Counted from the first letter of the stretch, positions 8,598 through 17,317 are shown. The stretch is DNA of 64,000 bases from Alkalibacter saccharofermentans DSM 14828 (GCF_900128885.1 NZ_FQTU01000008.1:1-64000); one strand, 5' to 3'. The notes: generated by a model from the sequence alone, not told the origin. A program made the numbers and translations.

Positions 8598-9755
8598 TTA
8601 TAGCTTCTCAAGAGTTTCCATCACGTATTCCGCATACTCCGCCCCTGTTGCTCCGTCTTCTCTGCCTGTAATTACGTATTTTTTCTCGTAAACTCCGCAT
8701 TTGTCAAGAGCACTTGATAAAGCTTCCGCCTTGTCGATTTTGCCCATATGCTCTAAAAGCATTACAGCAGCTCTCATTATGCTGCTTGGGTCTGCATATT
8801 TTCCTCTGCCTTCTTCTACCATCCTAGGAGCTGAACCGTGAATAGCCTCAAACATCGCATATCTCTTTCCGATATTCGCGCTTCCCGCCGTTCCAACACC
8901 CCCTTGAAATTCAGCTGCTTCGTCGGTAAGGATGTCTCCATAAAGATTCGGAAGAACCATTACCTTGAAATTCGTCCTTCTTTTCGGGTCTATCAGCTTG
9001 GCTGTCATGATATCTATGTACCAGTCATCCCACTCTACTCCAGGGTAATCCTTGGCTATTTCCTTGGCAACATCCAGGAATTTTCCATCAGTAGCCTTTA
9101 CTACATTCGCTTTTGTTACCACAGTGACTTTGTTTTTCCCTGATTTCTTCGCATACTCAAAAGCAGATTTGATGATCCTATGGGATCCTTCCTGAGTAGT
9201 TACGGTAAAGTCTATGGCAAGATCGTCGTTTACGTGAACACCTTTGCTGCCTAGAGCGTATGCCCCTTCAGTGTTCTCTCTATAGAACATCCAATCGATG
9301 CCTTCTTCAGGAACCTTTACAGGTCTTACATTTGCAAAAAGGTCCAGTTCCTTTCTCATCGCAACGTTGGCGCTTTCTATATTCGGCCATGGATCTCCCG
9401 CTCTTGGCGTGGTAGTAGGTCCTTTAAGAATTATATGGCATTTTTTTATTTCAGCCAATACATCGTCAGGTATAGCTTTGTTGTGCTGAGCCCTATTTTC
9501 GATCGTTAGCCCATCTATTGTTCTAAATTCGACTTTCCCCGCCTTTGCCTCGTCATCAAGCAAAAACTCGAGTACCCTTTGTGCTTGAGATGTAATATAA
9601 GGACCGATTCCGTCTCCTCCGACTACCCCGATTATTACCTTGTCCAAAGAGTCGTAGTCGATAAATTCCTTTTCCTCTTTCATTTTTTCAATTCGAGCAA
9701 ATTGTTCCTCTATTAATTTTCCAAAATGTTCCTTCGCGGCTTCAATTCTATCCAA
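8598..9755 (-). CDS. icd: Isocitrate dehydrogenase, isocitrate/isopropylmalate family
   Basis: This 385-residue enzyme belongs to the decarboxylating beta-hydroxyacid dehydrogenases. The nucleotide segment GVVGGDGIGP lies near residue 44. The substrate loop reads ESANVAMRKELDLFANVRPV, whose S-x-N-V-x-M-R pattern matches isocitrate dehydrogenases rather than isopropylmalate dehydrogenases. YRENTEG and NLYGDILTDEAA follow, the latter carrying metal-binding Asp residues. The start is TTG with GGAGGAGG seven bases upstream. An N-terminal extension of about 35 charged residues precedes the fold. No leucine genes, aconitase or citrate synthase lie nearby. A GACCGA/TCGGTC inverted repeat lies upstream (9780-9801). 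Confidence 0.78.
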   Translation of the reverse strand: MDRIEAAKEHFGKLIEEQFARIEKMKEEKEFIDYDSLDKVIIGVVGGDGIGPYITSQAQRVLEFLLDDEAKAGKVEFRTIDGLTIENRAQHNKAIPDDVLAEIKKCHIILKGPTTTPRAGDPWPNIESANVAMRKELDLFANVRPVKVPEEGIDWMFYRENTEGAYALGSKGVHVNDDLAIDFTVTTQEGSHRIIKSAFEYAKKSGKNKVTVVTKANVVKATDGKFLDVAKEIAKDYPGVEWDDWYIDIMTAKLIDPKRRTNFKVMVLPNLYGDILTDEAAEFQGGVGTAGSANIGKRYAMFEAIHGSAPRMVEEGRGKYADPSSIMRAAVMLLEHMGKIDKAEALSSALDKCGVYEKKYVITGREDGATGAEYAEYVMETLEKL

Positions 9756-9861
9756 AATAAGTCCTCCTCCATATTTTACGACCGATACGCCAGGTTCGGT
9801 CTATTCAATGCACTGCGTTTGTTTTCAGTAAGAAACATTATATATTATAATGCATGAAAAT

Positions 9862-10158
9862 TCAAGGATGCTTGTTTTTATCAATCCATTTTCTTATCCA
9901 GTTGACAAATTCTATCACCATCCATGAAACAAGCACCACAATAGCGGCGCCTATCGCATACCCTAAATACTGAGAGAATCCTCCCGTATAATTCCTGATC
10001 AACCCACTAAATACATTGGTTCTGTCTCTTTGCCCGGCATCAGGACTGTTAAATGCAATCTCATAGTCGCTTCCTGCCTGAACCACCTCTACCAAATGAT
10101 ATCCTGTTGAAAGCATCATGACTGCCACCAATGCCGATATGATTAAAATCTTATTCAA
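9862..10158 (-). CDS. Small two-segment membrane protein, unknown
   Basis: A 98-residue protein of no recognised family. It starts with TTG, with GAGGAG ten bases upstream. A hydrophobic N-terminal stretch (about residues 3-20) looks like a signal anchor. It is followed by a polar segment of about 45 residues and a second membrane segment (about 67-87) that ends in a basic KWIDKNKHP tail. Both ends are therefore probably cytoplasmic and the middle segment external. It is the last gene of a three-gene minus-strand run with the coiled-coil and CapD-like membrane proteins upstream, and may form a complex with them. Confidence 0.6.
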   Translation of the reverse strand: MNKILIISALVAVMMLSTGYHLVEVVQAGSDYEIAFNSPDAGQRDRTNVFSGLIRNYTGGFSQYLGYAIGAAIVVLVSWMVIEFVNWIRKWIDKNKHP

Positions 10159-10196
10159 AATAAAACAGCTCCTCTTTCGGACACTTCGTATTTCAT

Positions 10197-11285
10197 CTAC
10201 TGATTCATTTCCTCTTCCACTGCTTTTTCTATCATCTTCCTTATCTCGCTGAGATCATTCTTGTCGATTATTATCTCCCTTGTATTGTCCTTCAACTTGA
10301 CTTCATCCCCTATAATTTCCGGATCGTTGAATATCGTTTCATATATCTTGTTTTGAACCATCTGGGTATATCCGTCTTCTCTTTCTTCTATTAATTTCAA
10401 CTGCTTCTTGACGTATGATTCCTTTTCTTCCAGAAGCGTCATTCTTTCTTTAATGGTCTTGGAAATCTGCTCTAGGTTTTGAATAGTCTGCTCTATTATT
10501 CTTTCCTTGCTCTTTACTACGGATGCCCTTTCTTTCAGCTCTTTTTCTTTAAGTGACAACGCTTCTTTGTCGGCAGGTTTTTTTTGATTTTCAGCACCTT
10601 CATTTTTTTGTTTTTCCTTGGTTTCCACCTGATGATACTTGTCGAAACACTTTTTCAAATCATCTATTCCGATATCTATCCTTATTGGACATGATATTGA
10701 TTTCAATGCATTTTCCTCTTCTTCTGCTTTAACCTTCTCAACTTTATCGATTATCTCATTCAATCTAATCTCTTTAGAATCAAGCTTGTTTTCCAGCTCT
10801 TTGATCACTGCTTTTTTCTCTGCTATCTTGCTGTTCATTCCCATCAGAGCAATTTCTGCTTCTCTTTGCTCGTGCTCGTCCTCTTCCTTTTTGCTCTCCT
10901 TTGGCGATGAGATGTTATAGACAGCTCCTAAAATATTTATCAAGATTATCTCAACGCCCGCCAAGACCATGTACATAGAATAGTTGTCTACAACGCCTTC
11001 ATAATAAAATAAAAATCCGTAAGCTGCTGCATTTGCTATCAGTGCCCCTACCGTCATTATTACATGGTCAAATCGATTCATGCATGTAAATACGAAAAGG
11101 GCCATCACAAAAATCTTAATGCTTATAAATTGAAAGAGCCAAGGCTCCAAAGTTTCGACAAAGCTCGAATCGATTCCAAAATATGAGTTTAGATAAATTG
11201 AAGCTATATATGATAAGAAAAGCAAACCTCCATTTATTACAAATAAAAACATCATTCTCGACTGACTTTTCATTTCCAGCATCAT
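10197..11285 (-). CDS. Membrane protein with long cytoplasmic coiled coil, unknown
   Basis: The 362-residue product has about four N-terminal membrane segments (residues 10-125) followed by a long charged region (about 130-330) dense in Lys, Glu and heptad-like Leu/Ile, predicted coiled coil. The C-terminal 30 residues are again charged. The membrane half has the same layout as the N-terminus of the next gene upstream, suggesting a shared module or duplication. No enzymatic motif is seen. ATG codons lie at 11285, 11282 and 11273; the ribosome site AGGGG is close to the first, so the exact start is uncertain. It may act as a scaffold. Confidence 0.6.
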   Translation of the reverse strand: MMLEMKSQSRMMFLFVINGGLLFLSYIASIYLNSYFGIDSSFVETLEPWLFQFISIKIFVMALFVFTCMNRFDHVIMTVGALIANAAAYGFLFYYEGVVDNYSMYMVLAGVEIILINILGAVYNISSPKESKKEEDEHEQREAEIALMGMNSKIAEKKAVIKELENKLDSKEIRLNEIIDKVEKVKAEEEENALKSISCPIRIDIGIDDLKKCFDKYHQVETKEKQKNEGAENQKKPADKEALSLKEKELKERASVVKSKERIIEQTIQNLEQISKTIKERMTLLEEKESYVKKQLKLIEEREDGYTQMVQNKIYETIFNDPEIIGDEVKLKDNTREIIIDKNDLSEIRKMIEKAVEEEMNQ

Positions 11286-11353
11286 CCCCTATTTCTATTC
11301 AGTGCTAAAGGTGATTATATCATATTTTCACCTGCATATCCTCTATAAAATGT

Positions 11354-13309
11354 CTACATTCCTTTATACTTTCCGGCAAGCTGGCTTAAATATTTTTTAG
11401 CTTCCGACACCTTGCCATCTTCTAGCCTGGCTCTTAAATTATCGACTATCTTTCTACCTATCATGTAGTCTACAACAGGATTTTCTTCTTTTTCAAATAC
11501 AGGGTGTTGAAGTGTTTTTTCCTTTGGGTATTCAATCATATATTTATCTATATGATATTTTAAATTCACTAAATCAGTATCATTTAGCTTTCCCTCATCC
11601 CTGCAAGATAGCTGTGAAATAAGAGCAGGGAGGTAGATCTGCTTTCCGGTATTAAGGTAATATGTCCCTCTGTCTCTATTCTCAGAAATCCATCTGATGA
11701 TAATATGAGCAATTTCATTGTTCTCATATGCAAATGGCAGAGCTTCTTCCGGCTCCAGCTTCAGGCCTTCCCATTCGCCAGATTCTATTTTTTCTATATT
11801 GTGCGAATCTTTATCAACAAACCAGCCGAGTCTTAAAATTTTTGTCGCCGTTGAGCTATATTTGCCGAATGCCTCCACCATTGCTTCACCATTTCTGTAC
11901 ACTGCTCCCATTACGCTGTTACATTCGTGAGCCGTAAGTGAGGATAGGAACAAAAATTCTTCAACAGTTCTTTTCCTCATGCTTTCCAAAAAATCCACCA
12001 ATGGAAAAAGATTGGTTTCTATAGCTACATCGGGGAAGGATTCACAAGCATTTATATTCTCCAGCTCGTAAGAGTATAACACTAGACCCGCCTCTTCAAA
12101 TGGCACGTTTTTCCAGCCTTCTTCGTTTTTTGCCCTGTAATTGAATATATTGACCCTGCCGCAGTCTATGTCATTAACTTCATGATTGACCAAGTGCAAC
12201 TCCCGACAGCCTAAGTCAGCCAACCAGTTTATCATGGCTTTGCTCACCGGATTTGCGTTTACCATCACTATTTTTTCATACTTTCTTCCCTTCGAAGCAG
12301 GTTCTTCCACAGGAAACGAATCGAAAAGGCTGTTGATGTCCTTTACCATTTTCAACTCATCGTCTTTGCCGATTATTTCCAGAGGACAGTCCGCTTTTAT
12401 TACTGTCTTGAAAAATTCCATAATTTCTTCTCTTGATATGCCATTAGCACCCACGATCACTCTATCGTATTTTTCGACCCCCACGACGTATTCTAAAAAG
12501 TCCTTGTCACCGGAAAATCTGCTGTCATCCTGTACATTTTCTCCGTTTAGATAAAACACGTCTGCATTCGGATGCAGCACTTTGATTCTGTGATAGACAG
12601 CCTTATTTTCATTTTTCAATACTGCAACCACTTTGTCCGGCTCTGGCTCTGGCTCTGGCTCTGGTTTCGGTTTCGGCTCAGGTTCTAACACTTGTTTTGT
12701 TCCTATATATACCTCGGGTTCGCTCTCAAAAGTTGAATCCTCTTTTGGCGAAACAGCCCTATCCTCCGAAAGAGCTTGCCTACGACTCTCGTAGAGCTGT
12801 TTATTTTCCTCTGGAATATCTTTTATCTTTTCAAGCATCTCCTCTGACTCCCGGCTAAGCACCTTAACTTTATCCGACGCAGGTATTTCGATGCTTTTTT
12901 CATCAATGTTTTTCGATTTCAAATTATTTTTGGCTTTCTTTCCGCCAAAAATCAGTACTCCTGCGATGGGTATGAAAATTATATCAAACATTAGATTTAA
13001 TGAAGCTAGTTGATATATGCTTTCGTATGAAGCATATGCTAAATAAAGCGCCGAGGTCCCATTCAGCACGGCTATCATAAACAAAAATTTATAAAAAACG
13101 TACTCCTTTGCGATATAAAACATAAATGGAATTAGAACAACACCTTTTACGGATAAAAGGTATGGCGCAAGTATATAAAAGGACGTCATGTAATCCTGAC
13201 CCGGATATACATAGCTCATCGCATATAATGAAGACAATAACGACAGGGCAAACAATGAAATAAAAACAACAAACCCCAACTCTAATTTTATCAAGCTCAT
13301 CTTTTTCAT
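11354..13309 (-). CDS. Degenerate CapD/FlaA1-like membrane protein, probably a pseudoenzyme
   Basis: The 651-residue protein has the layout of membrane-bound UDP-sugar 4,6-dehydratases (CapD/FlaA1). Four N-terminal membrane segments (about 5-125) are followed by a charged linker with a Pro-Glu/Pro-Lys run (209-225), a CoA_binding_3-like segment containing YDRVIVGANGISREEI (about 280-297) and a short-chain-dehydrogenase-like half. The key motifs are lost: the glycine-rich nucleotide loop is replaced by MVNANPVSKA (about 349), and the T-D-K and Y/M-x-x-x-K catalytic stretch reads SLTAHECNSVMGAVYR (about 457), lacking the catalytic Asp and both Lys residues. A binding or regulatory role is therefore more likely than catalysis. 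The ATG at 13309 follows AGGGGG at seven bases; a GTG ten codons upstream is less likely. Confidence 0.65.
   Translation of the reverse strand: MKKMSLIKLELGFVVFISLFALSLLSSLYAMSYVYPGQDYMTSFYILAPYLLSVKGVVLIPFMFYIAKEYVFYKFLFMIAVLNGTSALYLAYASYESIYQLASLNLMFDIIFIPIAGVLIFGGKKAKNNLKSKNIDEKSIEIPASDKVKVLSRESEEMLEKIKDIPEENKQLYESRRQALSEDRAVSPKEDSTFESEPEVYIGTKQVLEPEPKPKPEPEPEPEPDKVVAVLKNENKAVYHRIKVLHPNADVFYLNGENVQDDSRFSGDKDFLEYVVGVEKYDRVIVGANGISREEIMEFFKTVIKADCPLEIIGKDDELKMVKDINSLFDSFPVEEPASKGRKYEKIVMVNANPVSKAMINWLADLGCRELHLVNHEVNDIDCGRVNIFNYRAKNEEGWKNVPFEEAGLVLYSYELENINACESFPDVAIETNLFPLVDFLESMRKRTVEEFLFLSSLTAHECNSVMGAVYRNGEAMVEAFGKYSSTATKILRLGWFVDKDSHNIEKIESGEWEGLKLEPEEALPFAYENNEIAHIIIRWISENRDRGTYYLNTGKQIYLPALISQLSCRDEGKLNDTDLVNLKYHIDKYMIEYPKEKTLQHPVFEKEENPVVDYMIGRKIVDNLRARLEDGKVSEAKKYLSQLAGKYKGM
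12641..12682. repeat. In-frame hexanucleotide repeat encoding a Pro-Glu/Pro-Lys run
   Basis: Seven 6-bp units lie in tandem on the plus strand: four CTCTGG, two TTTCGG and one CTCAGG. On the coding strand they give alternating Pro-Glu and Pro-Lys dipeptides between the membrane and cytoplasmic parts of the CapD-like protein. Unit loss or gain would keep the frame, so the linker length could vary between strains. Confidence 0.9.
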
Positions 13310-13368
13310 GCCGCATCCCCCTAGATCTATTCGAAACACTGTTTATAATTATTATATTTCAATAAATA

Positions 13369-13827
13369 TCATTGTGCAACATCGGAGGACTTAAGAAATG
13401 TCCAAAAAAGCGCGCCTGCCGCTGCTCCTAATGTGTCTATTGCTACATCTTCAATCATCCCGGCTCTTCCTGGGACAAACATCTGATGAACCTCGTCTGT
13501 TATTGCATAGGTCACACATATTGCGACGGCTACTAAAAAAGTTTTTATATCCAATTTCCCTCGGGTAATGAAAACTGCATTTAAAACTAAAACTCCCAAA
13601 ACGCCATAGATGCCAAAGTGAGCTCCTTTTCTGACAAGCAAATGAAACAAATCCTGGTTTAGTTCAGCATTTGGAATCATTGCTGATATCCCATCCAATA
13701 AGTATTTCAGGATTCCTCCACTAAGTCTTGCAGATTCTTCTGCCTGTTGAGCTGAAAATAAAAATATTACTCCCATCCAGGCAATTGCCAAAGACCAAGC
13801 AAGCCACTTTCTTTGTTTTTCGGTCAA
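13369..13827 (-). CDS. VanZ family membrane protein
   Basis: The 152-residue protein has four membrane segments and the VanZ-like pattern of a conserved RKGAHFGIYGVLG segment near residue 75 and a TDEVHQMFVPGRAG segment near 112. The family is named after the teicoplanin-resistance protein VanZ, but chromosomal members have no settled function. The start is taken as TTG at 13827, with AAAGGGG seven bases upstream; an ATG at 13860 would overlap the aldolase gene by 20 bp. It lies between the CapD-like gene and a truncated aldolase. A second VanZ-like gene is at 41647-42159. Confidence 0.85.
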   Translation of the reverse strand: MTEKQRKWLAWSLAIAWMGVIFLFSAQQAEESARLSGGILKYLLDGISAMIPNAELNQDLFHLLVRKGAHFGIYGVLGVLVLNAVFITRGKLDIKTFLVAVAICVTYAITDEVHQMFVPGRAGMIEDVAIDTLGAAAGALFWTFLKSSDVAQ

Positions 13828-13840
13828 GATAATGCCCCTT

Positions 13841-14314
13841 TCATATAGAAAAATCTGCAAACTCTGCAGCCTTCGCTACTTTGTCAGCAAGATCCATAGT
13901 TCCAGGCCTCCCATATTCCGCAACCGGCACGTAGCCTTTTTTCAGCCCTAAAATCGCACACTCGTAAACGATAGCCGGGATAGGCTTGTTTACTATGGCA
14001 AAGCTGGTGGCAAATCTGGAATGGGTGTGGGCTACAGCGTTGATATCCGGTCTTTTCTTGTACAAGGCAAGATGGACCAATAGCTCACTGGTAGGCTTGA
14101 GTCCTGTCAATGCTTCAATTACGTTAGCCTCCAAATCTACTATGCAGATATCGTGATAAGTCATCTCTTCTCTGTCGATTCCTGATGGCGTCACAGCAAC
14201 GTACCCTGTTTCTCTGTCCATGATGCTGAAATTACCGGCACGATGCTTGCAAAGCCCGGACCTTTCAGCCTTTTGGGCGATATCCAATACCTGTTTTTTT
14301 ACCGATTCCATCAT
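13841..14314 (-). pseudogene. Class II aldolase/adducin family protein, C-terminally truncated
   Basis: The 157 residues match the N-terminal two thirds of the L-fuculose-phosphate aldolase family, usually about 215 residues long. The N-terminal GNFSIMD, the SGIDRE loop, the catalytic Glu in TSELLVHL and the zinc ligands in AHTHSRFA are all present. The reading frame ends just after AAEFADFSI, where relatives continue with the segment bearing the third zinc His (NHG) and the last helices. No continuation was found in other frames; the VanZ start follows 13 bp later. It is either a decayed gene or a shortened form. The gene starts at ATG (14314) or the next codon. Confidence 0.65.
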
Positions 14315-14344
14315 AGCTATTCCCCCTAAAATAATATACTTATA

Positions 14345-14815
14345 CTATATCAGTTCTTTTATTACCTTTTCAAGCCTGATTTTTTGTTCCGGTCTATTCA
14401 TAGGGATATCATACTGCCAACAGTCGAATACGTCTGCATCTTTTACTATTTCCTCGATCGGCGTCCCTATTACGTTTTTGGAACTGTGATTCTTGGCAGC
14501 ATTTGCAATGTTTTCAATTTCTTCCTCAGTAAAGTCTTCGCACTCTTCCAAGAGTTCCTTCACCGGCTCGTAAGCATTATTAGCGTGATTTTCTTGCAGA
14601 CCAGTTATAATCCGGCCGTAGTCGTGAAGTATACATGCTATAGAAGCTATTTCGGAATTAACTCCTCTTTTCTTTGCCAGTATCCTTCCTATAGCTGCGC
14701 TGCTAGCCATATGAACTATCTCAAAATCGATAGGATATTCCCTTTCAAAGTCTTTATTGTCGTGTTGTTTGATTTTTTTTAGAAGAAGGCTCTCTACCTT
14801 CATGATTCTTTTCAA
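14345..14815 (-). CDS. HD domain phosphohydrolase-like protein
   Basis: The 156-residue protein has an HD-domain pattern: His in EIVHMASSAAIGR near residue 32, the ACILHDYGRI metal-binding His-Asp near 60, a later His in AAKNHSSKN near 109, and DADVFDCWQYD near 128. Such proteins are metal-dependent phosphohydrolases of nucleotides or related compounds; the substrate here is unknown. The start is TTG at 14815 with GGGTGG eight bases upstream; an ATG four codons later is possible. The 292-bp spacer to htpG (14816-15107) holds the htpG promoter and CIRCE, and nothing else recognised. Confidence 0.8.
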   Translation of the reverse strand: MKRIMKVESLLLKKIKQHDNKDFEREYPIDFEIVHMASSAAIGRILAKKRGVNSEIASIACILHDYGRIITGLQENHANNAYEPVKELLEECEDFTEEEIENIANAAKNHSSKNVIGTPIEEIVKDADVFDCWQYDIPMNRPEQKIRLEKVIKELI

Positions 14816-15018
14816 TGTTCATACCACCCTTTATTCAAATATGATTCTCTTTAGGTACAAATGTTATTTTATCAAATATCGGTTGTAAATAGAACTCGCT
14901 TTTCATAATATTTTCAGTTATTTTGCAAGTATATTGTATACCTGCATCCCGTATATTTTATACTCGTTTAATTAAATGATTTCACCCACAAATGTACTCT
15001 TAAATTCCCATCTATCAA

Positions 15019-15047
15019 TTGACATGAAAATAAAAGTATGATATATA
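15019..15047 (+). promoter_or_regulatory. htpG promoter
   Basis: TTGACA at 15019-15024 and TATATA at 15042-15047 are 17 bp apart. The CIRCE operator begins 5 bp downstream of the -10 element, so it would cover the transcription start. Confidence 0.65.
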
Positions 15048-15052
15048 CTTTA

Positions 15053-15079
15053 TTAGCACTCCATCTTCCAGAGTGCTAA
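15053..15079. promoter_or_regulatory. CIRCE operator (HrcA binding site)
   Basis: The inverted repeat TTAGCACTC-N9-GAGTGCTAA is a perfect match to the CIRCE consensus. CIRCE is bound by the heat-shock repressor HrcA, whose activity is set by GroEL. It lies between the promoter and the htpG start, so htpG should be induced by heat and protein misfolding. Confidence 0.96.
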
Positions 15080-15107
15080 TAAATTCAACAGAACAGGAGC
15101 GATCACT

Positions 15108-16982
15108 ATGACTAAAAAAGCCTTTAGGGCGGAATCAAAAAGACTTCTCGACTTAATGATCAATTCGATCTATACTCACAGGGAGATATTTTTAAGGGAG
15201 CTTATCTCAAATTCCAGCGATGCCATTGACAAAATCTACTACAGAGCATTAACTGACGAAAGCCTTAAATTCGACAAGGACAGCTACTTCATCAAAATCA
15301 TTCCAGACAAATCAAACAGGACATTAAAGCTGATTGACACTGGCATCGGAATGACAAAGGAAGAGCTTGAGGAGAATCTTGGCATAATAGCAAAAAGCGG
15401 TTCCCTTGCATTCAAATCTGAAAATGAGTTAAAAGATGGTTATGACATAATCGGTCAATTCGGAGTAGGATTCTATTCCGCGTTTATGGTGGCAGACAAG
15501 GTTACTGTAATCAGTAAGTCCCCTGACAGCGACAAGGCGTGGAAGTGGGAATCTGAAGGCGCCGAAGGTTATATGATTGAAGAGGCAGAAAAAACTGACC
15601 CCGGCACTGAAATCCTCCTTCACATCAAGGAAAATACTGAAGAAGAAAACTTCGACGATTACTTGGAGGAGTACAGGCTCAGAAGCATCGTTAAAAAATA
15701 CTCTGATTTTATCCGCTACCCAATCAAGATGGACGTTTATACCAGCAAAAAGAAGGAGGACAGCGACGAGTACGACACAATCGTCGAAGAGCAGACAATC
15801 AACAGCATGGTGCCAATTTGGAGAAAGAACAAAAGCGATCTTTCACAGGAAGACTACGATAACTTCTACTCTGAAAAGCATTATGGCTTTGACAAGCCAT
15901 TAAAGCACATCCACTTCACCGTGGATGGTGCCATAAGCTACAGGGCGCTATTATTCATACCTGAAACAAAGCCTTTCGACTACTATACAAAAGAGTACGA
16001 AAAAGGCCTGGAGCTGTACTCAAGCGGCGTTATGATAATGAACAAGTGCCCTGATCTAGTACCTGACTATTTCGGTTTTGTAAAGGGCCTTGTAGATTCC
16101 GAGGATCTGTCCCTCAACATTTCAAGAGAGATATTGCAGCATGACAGGCAGCTTAAGCTGATTGCCAAAAACATCAAGAATAAAATTAAGAGCGAGCTTT
16201 TATCTTTGCTTGAAAATGATAGGGAAAAATACGAGAGCTTCTACGAGTCTTTTGGAAGACAGCTTAAGTTCGGAGTCTATTCGGATTTTGGCACCAACAA
16301 GGAAGAGCTTAAGGACCTGATGATGTTCAAGTCTTCTAAAGAAAAGAAATACGCAACCTTGAAGGAATATGTGGAAAGGATGCCGGAAGATCAAAAGTTT
16401 ATCTACTATGCATCCGGAGATTCGATAGATAAAATCGACAAATCCCCACAAATAGAAGCAGTCCTGGACAAGGGCTACGAGTTCTTGTATTTCACCGAAG
16501 AGATAGACGAATTTGCCATAAACGTCCTAATGAGCTATTCTGACAAAGAATTCCGTTCTGTAGCAGGAAAGGACACCGGCATAGAGCCTGCAGACAAGGC
16601 CCTTGACGAGAAGGTCAAAGAGGAAAGCGCCGACCTTCTGAATGATATGAAAGAACTGCTTAAAGACAAGGTCTCCGATGTCAAGCTGTCAACCAAGCTC
16701 AGAAAACATCCGGTATGCTTAAGCTCTGAAGGTGAGCTGACCATTGAAATGGAGAAGGTATTAAACACCATGCCTGATGGGGGAGGCGTCAAGGCACAAA
16801 AGGTTCTTGAGATAAACCCTGACCACAAAATCTACAAATCCCTAATGGAAGCCCTTGCTTCTGACAAGGAGAAGCTTTCCCTTTATACGGACATACTATA
16901 CAATCAGGCACTGCTTATCGAAGGCCTGCCTATAGAAGATCCCGTTGATTTTGCTGATAAAGTATCAAAGCTTATGGGATAA
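15108..16982 (+). CDS. htpG: Molecular chaperone HtpG (Hsp90)
   Basis: This 624-residue protein is bacterial Hsp90, an ATP-dependent dimeric cytoplasmic chaperone. The N-terminal GHKL ATPase has ELISNSSDAIDKI near residue 24, DTGIGMT near 80, and the lid glycine motif GQFGVGFYSAF near 120. The middle domain carries the conserved SREIL segment near 338 with the catalytic Arg. The length is normal for bacterial HtpG. AGGAG lies before the ATG. The gene stands alone between its promoter/CIRCE and a strong terminator. Confidence 0.98.
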   Translation: MTKKAFRAESKRLLDLMINSIYTHREIFLRELISNSSDAIDKIYYRALTDESLKFDKDSYFIKIIPDKSNRTLKLIDTGIGMTKEELEENLGIIAKSGSLAFKSENELKDGYDIIGQFGVGFYSAFMVADKVTVISKSPDSDKAWKWESEGAEGYMIEEAEKTDPGTEILLHIKENTEEENFDDYLEEYRLRSIVKKYSDFIRYPIKMDVYTSKKKEDSDEYDTIVEEQTINSMVPIWRKNKSDLSQEDYDNFYSEKHYGFDKPLKHIHFTVDGAISYRALLFIPETKPFDYYTKEYEKGLELYSSGVMIMNKCPDLVPDYFGFVKGLVDSEDLSLNISREILQHDRQLKLIAKNIKNKIKSELLSLLENDREKYESFYESFGRQLKFGVYSDFGTNKEELKDLMMFKSSKEKKYATLKEYVERMPEDQKFIYYASGDSIDKIDKSPQIEAVLDKGYEFLYFTEEIDEFAINVLMSYSDKEFRSVAGKDTGIEPADKALDEKVKEESADLLNDMKELLKDKVSDVKLSTKLRKHPVCLSSEGELTIEMEKVLNTMPDGGGVKAQKVLEINPDHKIYKSLMEALASDKEKLSLYTDILYNQALLIEGLPIEDPVDFADKVSKLMG

Positions 16983-16986
16983 GAAA

Positions 16987-17021
16987 AAAACGATGCGGAT
17001 TTATAATTCGCATCGTTTTTA
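16987..17021. terminator. Bidirectional terminator after htpG
   Basis: AAAAACGATGCG (16987-16998) pairs perfectly with CGCATCGTTTTT (17010-17021) around an 11-base loop. It serves htpG and the convergent EIIB gene. Confidence 0.88.
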
Positions 17022-17029
17022 AAATCCAA

Positions 17030-17317
17030 TTACTTTCCGAGCACTTCCATAAGCTCATCTATGGTTTCTTGAAGTTTTACTCCCGTCAAAAAACTCCTTC
17101 CGTTTATCACCGGAACACCGCTGCCTTCGGGTATCTGAGTTGTGCTTACTATAACGTCCGGCTTCAATGTTTTTGCTTTTGATAAAGCTTCTGAAGCCTT
17201 GCATTGCACCGTCATGCAGTCAATGCCCTTTTCCTTGCATATTTTTTCGATCTTTTTCGCGACCACCGTTGATGTCGCAATAGCCGTTCCACAAGCCACC
17301 AGTATTTTTTTCGCCAT
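17030..17317 (-). CDS. PTS galactitol-type EIIB component, orphan copy
   Basis: The 95-residue protein is a small GatB-type phosphotransferase domain: the phosphorylated Cys lies in the N-terminal LVACGTAIATSTV loop at residue 9. It is almost the same as the EIIB at 30375-30665 (most positions identical, differing mainly in the STTQIPEGSG/GTCQIPGDPG segment), so the two are recent paralogs. No EIIA or EIIC gene lies next to this copy; it stands alone between htpG and the metal-related fusion gene. It may serve the EIIC at 29032-30309 or one outside the window. A GGAGG site precedes the ATG. Confidence 0.9.
   Translation of the reverse strand: MAKKILVACGTAIATSTVVAKKIEKICKEKGIDCMTVQCKASEALSKAKTLKPDVIVSTTQIPEGSGVPVINGRSFLTGVKLQETIDELMEVLGK

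Noticed and set aside
9780..9801. GACCGA/TCGGTC dyad upstream of icd as a riboswitch or attenuator
   Set aside because: Six-base stem only, with no conserved riboswitch core nearby.
14815..14830. GGGTGGTA on the minus strand, resembling the T-box sequence
   Set aside because: No specifier stem, antiterminator or terminator surrounds it and the downstream HD gene is not an amino-acid gene; it serves as the ribosome binding site.
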